From Planococcus wigleyi (GTDB lineage: Bacteria; Bacillota; Bacilli; Bacillales_A; Planococcaceae): a stretch of DNA of 51,783 bases. Location: the NCBI RefSeq assembly GCF_014836985.1, contig NZ_JACSPU010000010.1, positions 1-51,783 of the forward strand. The letters are read 5' to 3'. Positions 1 through 10,022 of this stretch are shown here, one piece after another; within the stretch, counting starts at the first letter, position 1, and each line of letters opens with the position of its first letter. A program made the position numbers and the translations under genes. The notes beneath the pieces were generated by a model, which was not told the origin of the DNA, did no database searches, and saw nothing but the letters and a program-made list of their open reading frames with translations.

Positions 1-70
1 CGGAAGTTAAGCTCTTTTGCGCTGATGGTAGTTGGGGGTCTCCCCCTGTGAGAGTAAGACGTCGCTGGGC
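1..70 (+). rRNA. rrf: 5S ribosomal RNA, 3' part
   Basis: The window opens inside a 5S rRNA. The stretch from GGAAGTTAAGCTC through GATGGTAGT and CCCCCTGTGAGAGTA is the conserved 3' half of Firmicute 5S rRNA. The 5' part lies before the window. The 3' end is set near base 70, just before a strong terminator, and may be off by a few bases. It marks the end of an rRNA operon corresponding in position to B. subtilis rrnA. Confidence 0.93.
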
Positions 71-75
71 ACATG

Positions 76-112
76 AAAAAAGTCGTTACCGATTCCGGTA
101 ACGGCTTTTTTG
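76..112 (+). terminator. Intrinsic terminator of the upstream rRNA operon
   Basis: A 16-bp stem (76-91 with 96-111, one G-T pair) has a 4-base loop and its 3' arm ends in a run of T. It directly follows the 5S rRNA. Confidence 0.9.
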
Positions 113-186
113 TTTGGAGAAAATCAGTTACAGCAATTGAAAACATCCAACCGACTGTTTTCCGAACCGCGGATCTCAGCTGAAAT

Positions 187-195
187 TGTTATAAT
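187..195 (+). promoter_or_regulatory. Extended -10 promoter for the decarboxylase gene
   Basis: TG-T-TATAAT is a perfect extended -10 element about 33 bases before the start codon. No good -35 is visible 17 bp upstream, as is common for extended -10 promoters. Confidence 0.6.
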
Positions 196-228
196 GAAGT
201 AAATCAATCAATGTGAGGATGGAAAATC

Positions 229-1662
229 ATGACGCAGCGACGCCCAATTGTGGATGCATTAATCGAATTTCAAAACAAACAACCCATTTCTTTTCATGTA
301 CCAGGACATAAACATGGCATCCTGTCGGGACTGCCGCAAGAAATTCAGTCAGCTCTTCAGTACGATGTGACAGAACTGGCGGGTCTGGATGATCTTCATT
401 ATCCGGAAGAGGCGATCAACGAGGCACAGCTTTTATTAGCGGAAGCTTATGGTGCGAAACGCAGCTTTTTGTTGGTCAACGGTTCAACTGTCGGAAATCT
501 GGCGATGATTCACGCCGCTTGCAGAGAAGGGGATGTGGTCATTGTTCAGCGCAATTCCCATAAGTCGATCTTCCATGCGTTGGAGCTTGCACATGTGCGG
601 CCCGTTTACGTTTCACCGCAATGGGATGAGGAATCCATGACAGCGGCTGCAGTGCCTCTAAAGGCAGTAGAAGAAGCGATAAAGGCCTATCCGGAAGCCA
701 AGGCCATTGTACTGACCTATCCCAATTATTATGGAATGGTTTCCTACGAACTTACTGCCATTATTTCTTTATGCCATGAACATGGAATTGCCGTTCTGGT
801 GGATGAAGCCCATGGTGCCCACTTTCAGGCAGGCGCCCCGTTTCCGGTCTCATCGTTGTCTCTTGGTGCAGATGTAGTCGTACAGTCAGCCCATAAAACA
901 TTGCCTGCTATGACGATGGGCTCTTTTTTACATATTGGAAGCGAACGTGTAAATGTGAAAAGAATCCAAAAATACTTACGGATGTTTCAATCAAGCAGTC
1001 CTTCGTATCTGATCCTTGCCTCATTGGATGATGCACGTTCTTATCTTCAAAATTATTCGCAGCCTGATATGCGGATGTTCAATGAAAAGAGGGAGCGTTT
1101 TCTCAGCAGCCTGCGGATGATTCCGCATTTGGCGGTGGTAGAGTCTGATGATCCACTGAAAATCATGCTGAGGGTTGCCCATCACAGCGGCTACCAGTTC
1201 AAACAGATGCTGGAGAAAACGGGGGTTCATGTTGAGCTGGCAGACCTTTATCAGGTCTTGTTGATCTTGCCTTTAATGAAACAATGGCATGCCTATCCAT
1301 TTGCCGAAATTCGCAGCCGTTTAAAAGAAGCGGTACAGCTGTTGGAAGGCGAAGCGAGAAAAGACATGAGAGTCCAAGTGAAAACAGTATCCCAAGTAAC
1401 AGTTCCCGAATTGTCTTTTGAAGAAATTGATTTGACGGATCAGGAATGGGTGCCTTATACACAAGTTATCGGCCGTATTGCAGCGGGTATGGTGATTCCA
1501 TATCCACCGGGTATTCCGCTGGTGGTGGCGGGCGAGAAATGGACATTGGCCAAAGTCGAGGAACTCATGAATTACCTGGCTTCTGATGCACAGATACAGG
1601 GAGACCACAGGCTCGCATCTAAAGAATTGTCTGTGCTTCAGCAAGAAACATCCCGAGCATAA
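229..1662 (+). CDS. yaaO: Orn/Lys/Arg decarboxylase family protein (YaaO-like)
   Basis: This is a PLP-dependent fold-type I decarboxylase of the Orn/Lys/Arg group, 477 residues, the short Firmicute form without the N-terminal receiver-like wing domain. The N-terminus shows FHVPGHKHG and the substrate/cofactor segment VNGSTVGNLA. The Schiff-base lysine is K223 in QSAHKTLPAMT. The ATG is preceded by GTGAGGA at 213-219. The gene lies right after the rRNA operon, as yaaO lies before tmk in B. subtilis, but here ppx and ppk intervene. Likely product is a polyamine precursor (agmatine or cadaverine); the true substrate cannot be read from sequence. Confidence 0.88.
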   Translation: MTQRRPIVDALIEFQNKQPISFHVPGHKHGILSGLPQEIQSALQYDVTELAGLDDLHYPEEAINEAQLLLAEAYGAKRSFLLVNGSTVGNLAMIHAACREGDVVIVQRNSHKSIFHALELAHVRPVYVSPQWDEESMTAAAVPLKAVEEAIKAYPEAKAIVLTYPNYYGMVSYELTAIISLCHEHGIAVLVDEAHGAHFQAGAPFPVSSLSLGADVVVQSAHKTLPAMTMGSFLHIGSERVNVKRIQKYLRMFQSSSPSYLILASLDDARSYLQNYSQPDMRMFNEKRERFLSSLRMIPHLAVVESDDPLKIMLRVAHHSGYQFKQMLEKTGVHVELADLYQVLLILPLMKQWHAYPFAEIRSRLKEAVQLLEGEARKDMRVQVKTVSQVTVPELSFEEIDLTDQEWVPYTQVIGRIAAGMVIPYPPGIPLVVAGEKWTLAKVEELMNYLASDAQIQGDHRLASKELSVLQQETSRA

Positions 1663-1724
1663 GAAATGCTTAAAGAGGGTATACTGTAACATCATTTACT
1701 TGGTACAGAATGTGGGGGATTTTC

Positions 1725-3251
1725 ATGGAACAGGAAAAGTATGCAATCATTGATATCGGCTCGAATACCATCAGGCTCGTCATTTACACGCGGGATAAAA
1801 GCGGACGTTTTACAGAGAGTGAGAACGTGAAAGCCGTTGCTCGTCTCCGTAATTATTTAAATGAAGACAATGTGTTGAAACAGGAAGGCATCGATGTACT
1901 GATCAAGACTTTAAAAAGTTTTCAGGAAGTGACCCGCCATCATCAATTGAAAGACATCAAATGTGTGGCTACGGCGGCTGTGCGCCAAGCTGTAAATCAA
2001 GACAGCATTCTGGCAGCAGTGGAAAAAGAAACAGATTTTACGATGCGTATCCTCTCGGAATTTGAAGAGGCGAACTACGGTTACCTGGCCGTCGTCAATT
2101 CCACACCATTCGCCAGCGGCATTACGGTTGATATTGGTGGTGGCAGTACAGAAGTTACCTATTTCCATAATCGCCAGCTGATTTTTTTCTACAGTTTTCC
2201 GTTTGGTGCTTTATCATTGAAACAGCAATTTGTTGAAGGAAACACACCGACCAAAGGCGAATTGCGCGAGTTGCGGTCGTTTTTAAAAGAGCAGTTTGAT
2301 CAATTGGAATGGCTGGCTGATAAGCGTTTGCCGTTGATCGGCATTGGGGGAAGTGCGCGGAACATGGCTCAGATCCATCAGGAGCATATTGAATATCCGC
2401 TGTCTGGTGTTCATCAATACATGATGAGCAGAGATGACGTAGAAGAAGTCAGTGATTTATTGAAGTCAGTGGATTTTTCAGAGCTGCAGCGCTTGGAAGG
2501 GCTGTCGAAGGACCGGGCGGATATCATCATCCCGGCTGTTGAAGTGTTCCGCTATTTAATGGAATTGATCGACACCAAACAGTTTGCCCTCAGCAGAAAA
2601 GGCTTAAGGGATGGTGTGTTTTATGAAGAGACGACCAAGGATTTCGATTTGTCGGTATTTCCGAATGTTGTGGAAGAAAGTTTTCACGAGCTGGCTATCG
2701 ATTATGGCATCAATTTGACCCATGCATTCCATGTTGCCAATAGTGCTTTGCTGATTTCAAAGGAATTGGAAGAGTTGGGCTTGCTGTCATTGGAAGAGTT
2801 GGACTATAAGCGTTTGAAGCTCAGCAGTGCACTCTATAATTTAGGGAGCTACATCGATTCGGAATCCAGCCATCAGCATACTTTTTACTTATTGGGCAAC
2901 CGCACCATCGATGGTTTGCTGCACAAAGACCGAATCGTCATTGCTTTGATGGCTTCATTTAAAAATAAAGAGGTCTTTAAACGGAACGTTAATGTGTATG
3001 AGGAATGGTTCAATAAAGAAGAGTTGGCGAAATACAGCCTGCTTGGCGCTATCATCAAGCTGGCGTACAGTTTGAATGCAACTAAACGTGATATTGTGGA
3101 AACGATTGAGCTGGAAGAAAACGAGGACAAACTTGTTTTTTCTGTGCAATGCCGAGAAGATTGGAAGCCGGAACAATACCAGGTGGAAAAACAGAAAAAG
3201 CATTTAGAGAAGCAGTTAAAGAAAACGATTGATTTTAAATTTTACAAATAA
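1725..3251 (+). CDS. ppx: Exopolyphosphatase, Ppx/GppA family
   Basis: The protein hydrolyses terminal phosphates of polyphosphate and may also act on pppGpp. It is an ASKHA-fold phosphatase: the first phosphate loop is IIDIGSNTIRL at the N-terminus and the second is TVDIGGGSTEVTYF near residue 140. A third glycine loop (IGIGGSARN) follows. The C-terminal ~200 residues form the all-helical HD-like domain of longer Ppx proteins. I chose the ATG at 1725 (508 residues) because GTGGGGGAT lies 6-7 bases before it; an in-frame ATG at 1710 has no ribosome site. The polyphosphate kinase gene follows in the same direction, so synthesis and breakdown of polyphosphate are encoded together. Confidence 0.9.
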   Translation: MEQEKYAIIDIGSNTIRLVIYTRDKSGRFTESENVKAVARLRNYLNEDNVLKQEGIDVLIKTLKSFQEVTRHHQLKDIKCVATAAVRQAVNQDSILAAVEKETDFTMRILSEFEEANYGYLAVVNSTPFASGITVDIGGGSTEVTYFHNRQLIFFYSFPFGALSLKQQFVEGNTPTKGELRELRSFLKEQFDQLEWLADKRLPLIGIGGSARNMAQIHQEHIEYPLSGVHQYMMSRDDVEEVSDLLKSVDFSELQRLEGLSKDRADIIIPAVEVFRYLMELIDTKQFALSRKGLRDGVFYEETTKDFDLSVFPNVVEESFHELAIDYGINLTHAFHVANSALLISKELEELGLLSLEELDYKRLKLSSALYNLGSYIDSESSHQHTFYLLGNRTIDGLLHKDRIVIALMASFKNKEVFKRNVNVYEEWFNKEELAKYSLLGAIIKLAYSLNATKRDIVETIELEENEDKLVFSVQCREDWKPEQYQVEKQKKHLEKQLKKTIDFKFYK

Positions 3252-3341
3252 TTAACATTTCAAGTGACATATCTCGTATTGCTGACAGGCAGATGGTGAT
3301 AGGATAGATAAATGGATTATAAGTAAAAGGTGGAGTCAAAA

Positions 3342-5453
3342 TTGGAGACTTTAAAAAAGAAAAGCGTGGAACTCAGGGATCCTTCTTATTACAATAACCG
3401 CGAACTGAGCTGGCTGGCTTTTAATGAACGGGTCCTGCAGGAAGCCCTTGATAAACGGAACCCGTTATTGGAACGATTTAAATTTCTGGCGATTTTCAGC
3501 TCCAACCTGGATGAATTTTTTATGGTCCGTGTAGCAGGGCTGCAGGATCAGGTGAAAGTCGGGTTTACGAAACCCGAGAATAAAGCGGGAATGACGCCAA
3601 AGCAACAATTAAATGAAATTGCGATGAAGACCCATCAATTGGTGGATCTGCAATATGAAACGCTGCAAAAAACATTGTTGCCAAAGCTTCAAAAAGAGCA
3701 CGTAGAATTCGTCAAAATGGCGGATTTAAGTGCAGACCAATTGGATATAATGGAACGGCATTTTGAGGATCATATTTTTCCGGTACTGACGCCAATGGCC
3801 ATCGATGCTTACCGTCCATTTCCCATGTTGCTCAACAAAAGCATCAATTTGGCGGTGGTGCTGGAAGACGTAGAAGACCAGGCGGAAGAAGGGCAAAAAA
3901 TCGCCATTGTCCAGGTGCCTTCTGTACTGGATCGGTTTGTCCGCCTGGAATCGAAAAAGGGCAGCTACAAACTGATTTTACTGGAAGATGTCATCAGTTT
4001 CTTCATTCGCAAACTTTTTCATGGTTTTAAGGTGATTTCAACGTCGGTATTCCGGATTACCCGCAATGCCGACATGACGATCCATGAAGAAGGCGCACGT
4101 GATTTGCTGAAGGAAATTGAAGAAGAGCTCCGGAAACGCAAATGGGGAGCGGCTGTCCGGCTGGAGATTCAGCAGCCAGGATTTGATCCGGCCATTTTGG
4201 AATACTTGACCAATGAACTGGAAGTCCATAAAAAAGATGTCTATGCTATTGAAGGATTTTTGGATTTGACGGTGTTTTTCAGCTTTTATAAAAAAATGGC
4301 ACCAGTTTGGGAGCATTTGGTCTTTGAAGGCAAAGTGTCGCAGCTGCCGGCAGGGATGGAAACAGGCAAGCAGATTTTTCAAAAGGTCAGTGAGCAGGAT
4401 GTTTTTCTTCATCATCCGTATGAATCATTTGAACCGGTCGTTCAATTTATTTCAGAAGCCGCTGATGATCCCGATGTCCTGGCCATCAAGCAGACCCTTT
4501 ACCGGGTGAGCGGTGATTCTCCGGTAATCAAGGCTCTGAAAAGAGCTGCTGAGAATGGCAAACAAGTAACCGTGCTGGTTGAATTAAAGGCCCGCTTTGA
4601 CGAGGAAAATAATGTCCAATGGGCAAAAGAGTTGGAAAAGGCGGGATGCCACGTTATTTATGGCATGACGCATTTGAAAACCCATAGCAAAATCACCTTG
4701 GTCGTGCGGAAAAAAGACGATAAAATTGAGCGTTTCGTGCATTTAGGAACCGGCAATTACAACGATCAGACGGCAAAAATCTACACAGATATGAGCTTGT
4801 TCACCTCGAAAAGGCAGTTCGGAATTGATGCTACCAACTTCTTCAATTATTTAAGCGGCTATACTGAGAAGCCGGAGTTCCATTATTTATCGGTAGCGCC
4901 TTTTACAATTCGGACCGATATCATCGACTTGATCGATACGGAAATTCGTTTCCAGAAAAAGCATGGCAATGGCCGCATCATTGCGAAGATGAACTCACTG
5001 ACGGATAAGCTCATTATTATGAAGTTGTATGAAGCGTCCAATGCAGGTGTGAAAGTGGATTTGATTGTCAGAGGGATCTGCTGCCTGCGTCCAGGAATCC
5101 CAGGGGTCAGTGAGAACATTCAGGTTCGGAGCATCGTGGGCAGCTTGTTGGAGCATAGCCGTGTCTATTACTTTAACCATAACGGCAAAGGACGGACCTT
5201 CTTATCTTCAGCGGATATGATGACGCGGAATTTAAATAACCGCATTGAAATTTTATTTCCGATTGTTGACGAAACCATTAAACAGCAAGTGAAAAACATA
5301 CTGGAATTGGGGCTTGCCGATAATGTCAAAGCCAGACAGCAGGATGCGGACGGGGTTTACCATTATGTGCCGCGCAAGGACGATGAGCCAGTGATAGACA
5401 GCCAAATGGAGTTGTTCCGCCGGGCATATCAAGTGGCAGAAGATGAAGAATAG
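3342..5453 (+). CDS. ppk1: Polyphosphate kinase 1
   Basis: Reversibly transfers the gamma phosphate of ATP to polyphosphate. At 703 residues it has the usual PPK1 length and four-part structure: an N-terminal domain starting NNRELSWLAFNERVLQEA, a head domain, and two phospholipase-D-like C-terminal domains. The autophosphorylated histidine is expected at H448 (LKTHSKITLV) and the second catalytic histidine at H613 (FNHNGKGRT). The start is probably the TTG at 3342, since GGTGGAG sits 6 bases before it; the GTG at 3330 lies within that ribosome site. B. subtilis lacks this gene here, so the ppx-ppk pair is an addition to the usual order. Confidence 0.95.
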   Translation: METLKKKSVELRDPSYYNNRELSWLAFNERVLQEALDKRNPLLERFKFLAIFSSNLDEFFMVRVAGLQDQVKVGFTKPENKAGMTPKQQLNEIAMKTHQLVDLQYETLQKTLLPKLQKEHVEFVKMADLSADQLDIMERHFEDHIFPVLTPMAIDAYRPFPMLLNKSINLAVVLEDVEDQAEEGQKIAIVQVPSVLDRFVRLESKKGSYKLILLEDVISFFIRKLFHGFKVISTSVFRITRNADMTIHEEGARDLLKEIEEELRKRKWGAAVRLEIQQPGFDPAILEYLTNELEVHKKDVYAIEGFLDLTVFFSFYKKMAPVWEHLVFEGKVSQLPAGMETGKQIFQKVSEQDVFLHHPYESFEPVVQFISEAADDPDVLAIKQTLYRVSGDSPVIKALKRAAENGKQVTVLVELKARFDEENNVQWAKELEKAGCHVIYGMTHLKTHSKITLVVRKKDDKIERFVHLGTGNYNDQTAKIYTDMSLFTSKRQFGIDATNFFNYLSGYTEKPEFHYLSVAPFTIRTDIIDLIDTEIRFQKKHGNGRIIAKMNSLTDKLIIMKLYEASNAGVKVDLIVRGICCLRPGIPGVSENIQVRSIVGSLLEHSRVYYFNHNGKGRTFLSSADMMTRNLNNRIEILFPIVDETIKQQVKNILELGLADNVKARQQDADGVYHYVPRKDDEPVIDSQMELFRRAYQVAEDEE

Positions 5454-5559
5454 TTGGTTTTCTGCTGGTCACTATAAAATCGAAGCCATTTCGTGTATAG
5501 TAAAAAGAGTTTGAAACAGTAGAAAATGATTAACTTCATGGAATAAGGTGAGCTGGAAA

Positions 5560-6210
5560 ATGAGTTATTTAATCAACCTAGAAGGTGGAGAAGGATCGGG
5601 AAAGTCAACGGTCCTGAAAATGCTGGCAACTGCGTTGGAGGAAAAAGGATTTTCTGTGGTTTGCACGCGTGAGCCAGGCGGCATCGACATAGCTGAACAA
5701 ATTCGTCAAGTGATCTTGGACCGGAACAACACCGCAATGGACGCGCGAACAGAAGCTTTATTATATGCAGCAGCGAGAAGGCAGCATTTGGTCGAAAAAA
5801 TTATTCCAGCACTCGAAGCGGGAAGCATCGTTTTATGTGATCGTTACATTGATTCGAGTCTAGCTTATCAGGGCTATGCACGGGGTCTTGGAATGGAAGA
5901 GATCTTCGCCATCAACAAGTTTGCCATCGATGAATACATGCCGGATCTGACGCTTTATTTTGATGTCAATCCGAAAGTGGGTCTGGCACGGATCGAAAAA
6001 GATTCAGACCGTGAGATCAACCGCTTGGATGTAGAATCAATGAAATTCCATTACAAAGTAAGAGAAGGATACCTCTTGCTGTTGAGCCAGAATCCCGAAC
6101 GAATTCGCTTGATCAATGCAGAAAATGAACTGGACATCGTTTATGCTGATGCATTGGAAACAGCTGTACGATTTATAGAAGAACGGCAAGCGGCAGTTGA
6201 TCCTTCTTAG
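5560..6210 (+). CDS. tmk: Thymidylate kinase
   Basis: Phosphorylates dTMP to dTDP, an essential step in dTTP synthesis. The 216-residue protein has the P-loop [11 protein letters not shown] at residues 7-17, the DR(Y/H) motif in [13 protein letters not shown], and the LID region. ATG at 5560 is chosen because AAGGTGAG lies 7 bases before it; the GTG at 5548 is inside that site. The next genes, darA and holB, keep the B. subtilis order. Confidence 0.96.
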   Translation: MSYLINLEGGEGSGKSTVLKMLATALEEKGFSVVCTREPGGIDIAEQIRQVILDRNNTAMDARTEALLYAAARRQHLVEKIIPALEAGSIVLCDRYIDSSLAYQGYARGLGMEEIFAINKFAIDEYMPDLTLYFDVNPKVGLARIEKDSDREINRLDVESMKFHYKVREGYLLLLSQNPERIRLINAENELDIVYADALETAVRFIEERQAAVDPS

Positions 6211-6243
6211 GGTCAGCTGTCTTTTTGATAAGACCGTTTTTTT
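6211..6243 (+). terminator. Weak terminator-like hairpin after tmk
   Basis: GTCTT (6219-6223) pairs with AAGAC (6230-6234), followed by CCG and a 7-base T run. The stem is only 5 bp, so partial read-through into darA is likely. Confidence 0.35.
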
Positions 6244-6284
6244 GGCAAAGAGCTGGAAAGATATGCAGCGTATATCTTTGTTCA

Positions 6285-6293
6285 TGTTATACT
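6285..6293 (+). promoter_or_regulatory. Extended -10 promoter for darA
   Basis: TG-T-TATACT lies 35 bases before the darA start. No convincing -35 is visible. Confidence 0.5.
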
Positions 6294-6321
6294 TATATAG
6301 AAGAAAGACAAAAAGGAGTGA

Positions 6322-6657
<336 letters not shown>

Positions 6658-6697
6658 ATAAAGGCGGCTGCCCGGCAGCCAGTACGATAAAAGAAAA

Positions 6698-6728
6698 CCC
6701 GTGCTCCAACCGGAACACGGGATTTTTT
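6698..6728 (+). terminator. Intrinsic terminator after darA
   Basis: CCCGTG (6698-6703) pairs with CACGGG (6716-6721), with an inner TCC/GGA extension and a 6-base T run. A second small GC-rich inverted repeat (GGCTGCC/GGCAGCC) lies just before, around 6666-6680. Confidence 0.75.
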
Positions 6729-6750
6729 ACAAAGTCTGAAGGTGAAGTTT

Positions 6751-7743
6751 GTGCAAAAAACAATTGATGAATTTTTGGAAATGCAGCCAGTGGTGATGAA
6801 GCGGCTCCAAGGTGCTTATGCAAAAGACCGGTTAGCGCACGCTTATCTGTTTGAAGGTCCGGCTGGTTCTGGCAAAACGGAAATTACGCATTTTTTCGTC
6901 AAGCTGCTGCTGTGTGAATCGCCTGTGGAAAATGTTCCATGTGAAACATGTCGAAGTTGTCAGCTCTATAATTCCGGCAACCACACCAACGTTCTTTTCA
7001 TCGAACCGGATGGCCAAAACATAAAAATTGACCAAATCCGTGAGTTAATCTTCAAATTGAATAAAACCGGTTTGAATACAGGCCGTAAAATATACGTGAT
7101 TGAACAGGCAGACCGCATGAACAATTCTTCTGCCAATGCTTTGCTGAAGTTTTTGGAAGAGCCTGAGTTTAATGTGACAGCCATTCTATTGACTGAGAGG
7201 CTCAATGCATTGATGAGCACAATCCGTTCCAGATGCCAACTGGTTTCTTTTCGTCCGCTGTCGCGTCCCAAGCTTATGGAAAAACTGATAGCAGATGGAA
7301 TGACTGGATCAATGGCTGCAACTGTCAGCATGCTGACGCAAAGCGAAGAAGAAGCTGTCTTGTTGGCTCAAGATGAACAATTTGCCCAGGCCAGAAAAAC
7401 CGTGTTGAAACTGGTGGAAGTGGCTGGCAGCAATGTTCATGAGGCTCTTTTGATGCTTCAAGCAGAATGGCTGCCATTATTTAAAGAAAAAGAAGATGCC
7501 GAAAGAGGTCTGGACATGTTATTATTTGCATATCGGGACATTGCTTCGGTAAAAGCAGGTCTTGAAACTGCACGAACATATCCAGACATGGAAGAAACTT
7601 GGAAGCAGATGGCTCTCCAGCGTTCTTTTACGGTATTGTCGAAGCAGTTGCAGGCCGTTTTACAGGCCAAACAACAATTGCCGCGCAATATGAACCGGAC
7701 GCTGTTGATGGAGCAGTTAATGCTGAATCTGCAGGAGGGGTAG
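6751..7743 (+). CDS. holB: DNA polymerase III delta' subunit
   Basis: The clamp-loader delta' subunit, 330 residues. It has an AAA+ fold with a P-loop-like GPAGSGKT at residues 36-43 and a zinc module made of C55, C64, C67 and C70. The sensor/SRC-type motif appears in STIRSRCQLVSF. GTG at 6751 is preferred: AAGGTGA precedes it by 5 bases, whereas the GTG at 6742 lies inside that site. It is followed within 3 bases by ricT, so the two are co-transcribed. Confidence 0.93.
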   Translation: MQKTIDEFLEMQPVVMKRLQGAYAKDRLAHAYLFEGPAGSGKTEITHFFVKLLLCESPVENVPCETCRSCQLYNSGNHTNVLFIEPDGQNIKIDQIRELIFKLNKTGLNTGRKIYVIEQADRMNNSSANALLKFLEEPEFNVTAILLTERLNALMSTIRSRCQLVSFRPLSRPKLMEKLIADGMTGSMAATVSMLTQSEEEAVLLAQDEQFAQARKTVLKLVEVAGSNVHEALLMLQAEWLPLFKEKEDAERGLDMLLFAYRDIASVKAGLETARTYPDMEETWKQMALQRSFTVLSKQLQAVLQAKQQLPRNMNRTLLMEQLMLNLQEG

Positions 7744-7746
7744 CAA

Positions 7747-8559
7747 TTGTATAATGTCATAGGTGTCCGCTTTAAGAAAGCGGGTAAAATATATTATTTT
7801 GATCCAGGTGCATTAGGGATTGAAAAAGACGATTACGTCATTGTGGAAACAGCACGAGGCGTAGAGTATGGAAAAGTGGTTGTACCAACGAAAACTGTTG
7901 GAGAAAACGATGTAGTTCTGCCTTTGAAACAAGTGGTAAGAGTGGCAACTGACCGCGATCGCCACCAGGTGGAAGAAAATCGTTTGGAAGCAAGCCGTGC
8001 CTTCGAACTGGGAACCGACAAAATTGAAGAGCATCGCTTGGATATGAAATTGGTAGATGTCGAATACACTTTCGACCGCAATAAAGTCATTTTTTACTTT
8101 ACGGCGGAAGGCCGTGTGGATTTCCGGAACTTGGTGAAAGACTTGGCTTCCATTTTCCGTACACGCATCGAACTTCGCCAAATCGGCGTTCGAGATGAAG
8201 CGAAAATGCTTGGCGGTATCGGTCCTTGCGGGCGGATGCTTTGCTGTTCAACATTTTTAGGAGATTTTGAGCCGGTTTCCATCAAAATGGCGAAAGATCA
8301 AAACCTATCGCTGAACCCTTCGAAAATCTCTGGTTTATGCGGCCGTTTAATGTGCTGCTTAAAATACGAGAATGACGAGTATGAAACAGCGAAAAAAGAA
8401 ATGCCGGATGTCGGTACACGAGTAACAACACCGGATGGCGAAGGCCGTGTTGTAGGCATGAATATTTTAGAGCGGGTGTTGAAAATCCGATTGACTGAGC
8501 AGGAACAGACACTTGAATACACATTAGATGAGATAATGGGCCAAGGAACGAGAGCGTGA
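7747..8559 (+). CDS. ricT: Y-complex subunit RicT (YaaT), PSP1 domain
   Basis: RicT joins RicA (YmcA) and RicF (YlbF) in an Fe-S-containing complex that directs RNase Y to mRNA maturation and affects Spo0A-dependent development. The 270-residue protein has the PSP1 domain and the cysteine clusters CGRMLCCSTF and GLCGRLMCCLKY expected to bind the clusters. It begins with TTG at 7747, supported by AGGAGGGG 6 bases upstream that overlaps the holB end. The central 100 residues are almost identical to the B. subtilis protein. Confidence 0.94.
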   Translation: MYNVIGVRFKKAGKIYYFDPGALGIEKDDYVIVETARGVEYGKVVVPTKTVGENDVVLPLKQVVRVATDRDRHQVEENRLEASRAFELGTDKIEEHRLDMKLVDVEYTFDRNKVIFYFTAEGRVDFRNLVKDLASIFRTRIELRQIGVRDEAKMLGGIGPCGRMLCCSTFLGDFEPVSIKMAKDQNLSLNPSKISGLCGRLMCCLKYENDEYETAKKEMPDVGTRVTTPDGEGRVVGMNILERVLKIRLTEQEQTLEYTLDEIMGQGTRA

Positions 8560-8570
8560 GGTGGTTTTAG

Positions 8571-8930
8571 GTGAAGGAAAAGAATTTTTTGGACACGGTA
8601 ATGGAGTTTGAACAGCAACTCCAATCCATGCAAGAACAATTCAGCGAATTAAAAGCAGTGGTAGCTCGGACGATGGAAGAACATCATGCGCTGCAATTGG
8701 AGAATCATCATTTGCGCGCGCGGTTGGATGAGTTTCATCAAGCAGTGCCGGAAGTAGCTGCTGTAGATCCGGTGAAATTGAAAAAAGCTGTTATGGATAT
8801 TGGTGAAGGCTATGATAACTTAGCCCGCTTGTATCATGAAGGCTACCATGTCTGCAATGTACATTTCGGCAGTTCCCGAAAAGGCGACGATTGCCTGTTC
8901 TGTTTATCGTTCCTGAATAAACAGAACTGA
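8571..8930 (+). CDS. yabA: Replication initiation control protein YabA
   Basis: YabA binds DnaA and the DnaN clamp to limit re-initiation of replication. The 119-residue protein has an N-terminal leucine-rich coiled coil for tetramer formation and a C-terminal zinc module ([10 protein letters not shown] followed by CLFC). The start is GTG at 8571 with GAGGTGG 6 bases upstream. It lies 11 bases after ricT, in the holB-ricT-yabA unit. Confidence 0.95.
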   Translation: MKEKNFLDTVMEFEQQLQSMQEQFSELKAVVARTMEEHHALQLENHHLRARLDEFHQAVPEVAAVDPVKLKKAVMDIGEGYDNLARLYHEGYHVCNVHFGSSRKGDDCLFCLSFLNKQN

Positions 8931-8973
8931 ACATAAAGGCAGAAGAAAGCTGTCTGTAAGATAATAAAGAGAA

Positions 8974-9007
8974 AGGCTTCCGACACTTCGTGTGGCGGCA
9001 GCCTTTT
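8974..9007 (+). terminator. Imperfect terminator hairpin after yabA
   Basis: AAGGCT pairs with AGCCTT, with an inner CACTTCGTG hairpin and one bulge, followed by a short T run. It is probably leaky, since trmN6 starts 22 bases later. Confidence 0.45.
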
Positions 9008-9028
9008 GTTATGCTAGGAGTTGAAAAG

Positions 9029-9766
9029 ATGTTAGTGGATGATGAAAGATTGGATTATTTATTGGCGGAAGACCTGCGGATCATTCAAAGTCCGTCGGTG
9101 TTTTCCTTTTCTTTGGATGCGGTATTATTGGCGCGTTTTGCGTATGTTCCATTGAAGCGCGGCACCATTGTAGATCTGTGCACAGGGAACGGAGCGATTC
9201 CGTTATTTCTGAGTGCCCGTACAGAATCAAGGATCATTGGCGTAGAATTGCAGGAACGGCTTGCGCATATGGCGCGCCGCAGCGTGGAATACAACGGTTT
9301 GGAACAGCAAATTGAAATTGTTGAAGGCGACGTCAAAAATATGCCCGCGCAGCTTGGGTTTGAAAAATATGATGTAGTCACCTGCAACCCGCCCTATTTT
9401 CCAGCACATGAAATGAGCGATAAAAATATCAGTGAACACATGGCTATTGCGCGGCATGAGCTGCACTTAACCTTGGATGAGGCGGTATTGTCGGCGAGCC
9501 AATTGTTGAAGCAAGGGGGTAAAGCGGCATTTGTCCATCGTTCAGGCCGTCTGATCGATTTGATTGCGTCAATGCGTGCGAATCGCTTAGAACCGAAACG
9601 GATCCGCCTTGTATATCCGAAAGCGGGCAAGGAAGCCAATACTTTGTTGATTGAAGGCATTAAAGACGGCAAACCAGATTTAAAGATTTTGCCTCCTTTG
9701 ATTGTCTACGGAGACGACGGCGAGTATACCGAAGATGTGCGGGAATTGTTATATGGCAGCCAGTGA
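9029..9766 (+). CDS. trmN6: tRNA1(Val) (adenine(37)-N6)-methyltransferase-like protein (YabB)
   Basis: A class I SAM-dependent methyltransferase of 245 residues. The SAM loop is [12 protein letters not shown] and the N6-adenine catalytic motif NPPY is at residues 120-123. The family methylates A37 of a tRNA; that specificity is taken from relatives. ATG at 9029 has CTAGGAG about 9 bases upstream. A GTG at 8990 in frame lies within the preceding hairpin and has no ribosome site. Confidence 0.88.
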   Translation: MLVDDERLDYLLAEDLRIIQSPSVFSFSLDAVLLARFAYVPLKRGTIVDLCTGNGAIPLFLSARTESRIIGVELQERLAHMARRSVEYNGLEQQIEIVEGDVKNMPAQLGFEKYDVVTCNPPYFPAHEMSDKNISEHMAIARHELHLTLDEAVLSASQLLKQGGKAAFVHRSGRLIDLIASMRANRLEPKRIRLVYPKAGKEANTLLIEGIKDGKPDLKILPPLIVYGDDGEYTEDVRELLYGSQ

Positions 9767-10022
9767 TCATTATTTTTATGTGCTGGAATGTGCCGATGGG
9801 TCGTATTATGCTGGCTATACCAACAACCTTGAAAAGCGGCTGGCGGCGCATAACGCTGGAAAAGGTGCGAAATACACACGCGCCAAAGGGCCGTCCAAGC
9901 TGATCCATCACGAATGCTACGACACGAAACCGGCAGCAATGAAAGCGGAATATGCCTTCAAGCAGTTAACGAAGGCACAGAAAATCCATTATATTGCTGA
10001 AGGAAAGGAGAACGGTAAATGA
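9753..10022 (+). CDS. yazA: GIY-YIG domain protein (YazA/UPF0213 family)
   Basis: A small, 89-residue single-domain GIY-YIG nuclease-fold protein. The motif reads [17 protein letters not shown], with the following [16 protein letters not shown] carrying the conserved arginine region. Its cellular role is unknown; some relatives of this family have been linked to DNA or RNA cleavage. The ATG at 9753 overlaps the end of trmN6 by 14 bases and has CGGGAA upstream. It overlaps rsmI by ATGA. Confidence 0.85.
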   Translation: MAASDHYFYVLECADGSYYAGYTNNLEKRLAAHNAGKGAKYTRAKGPSKLIHHECYDTKPAAMKAEYAFKQLTKAQKIHYIAEGKENGK

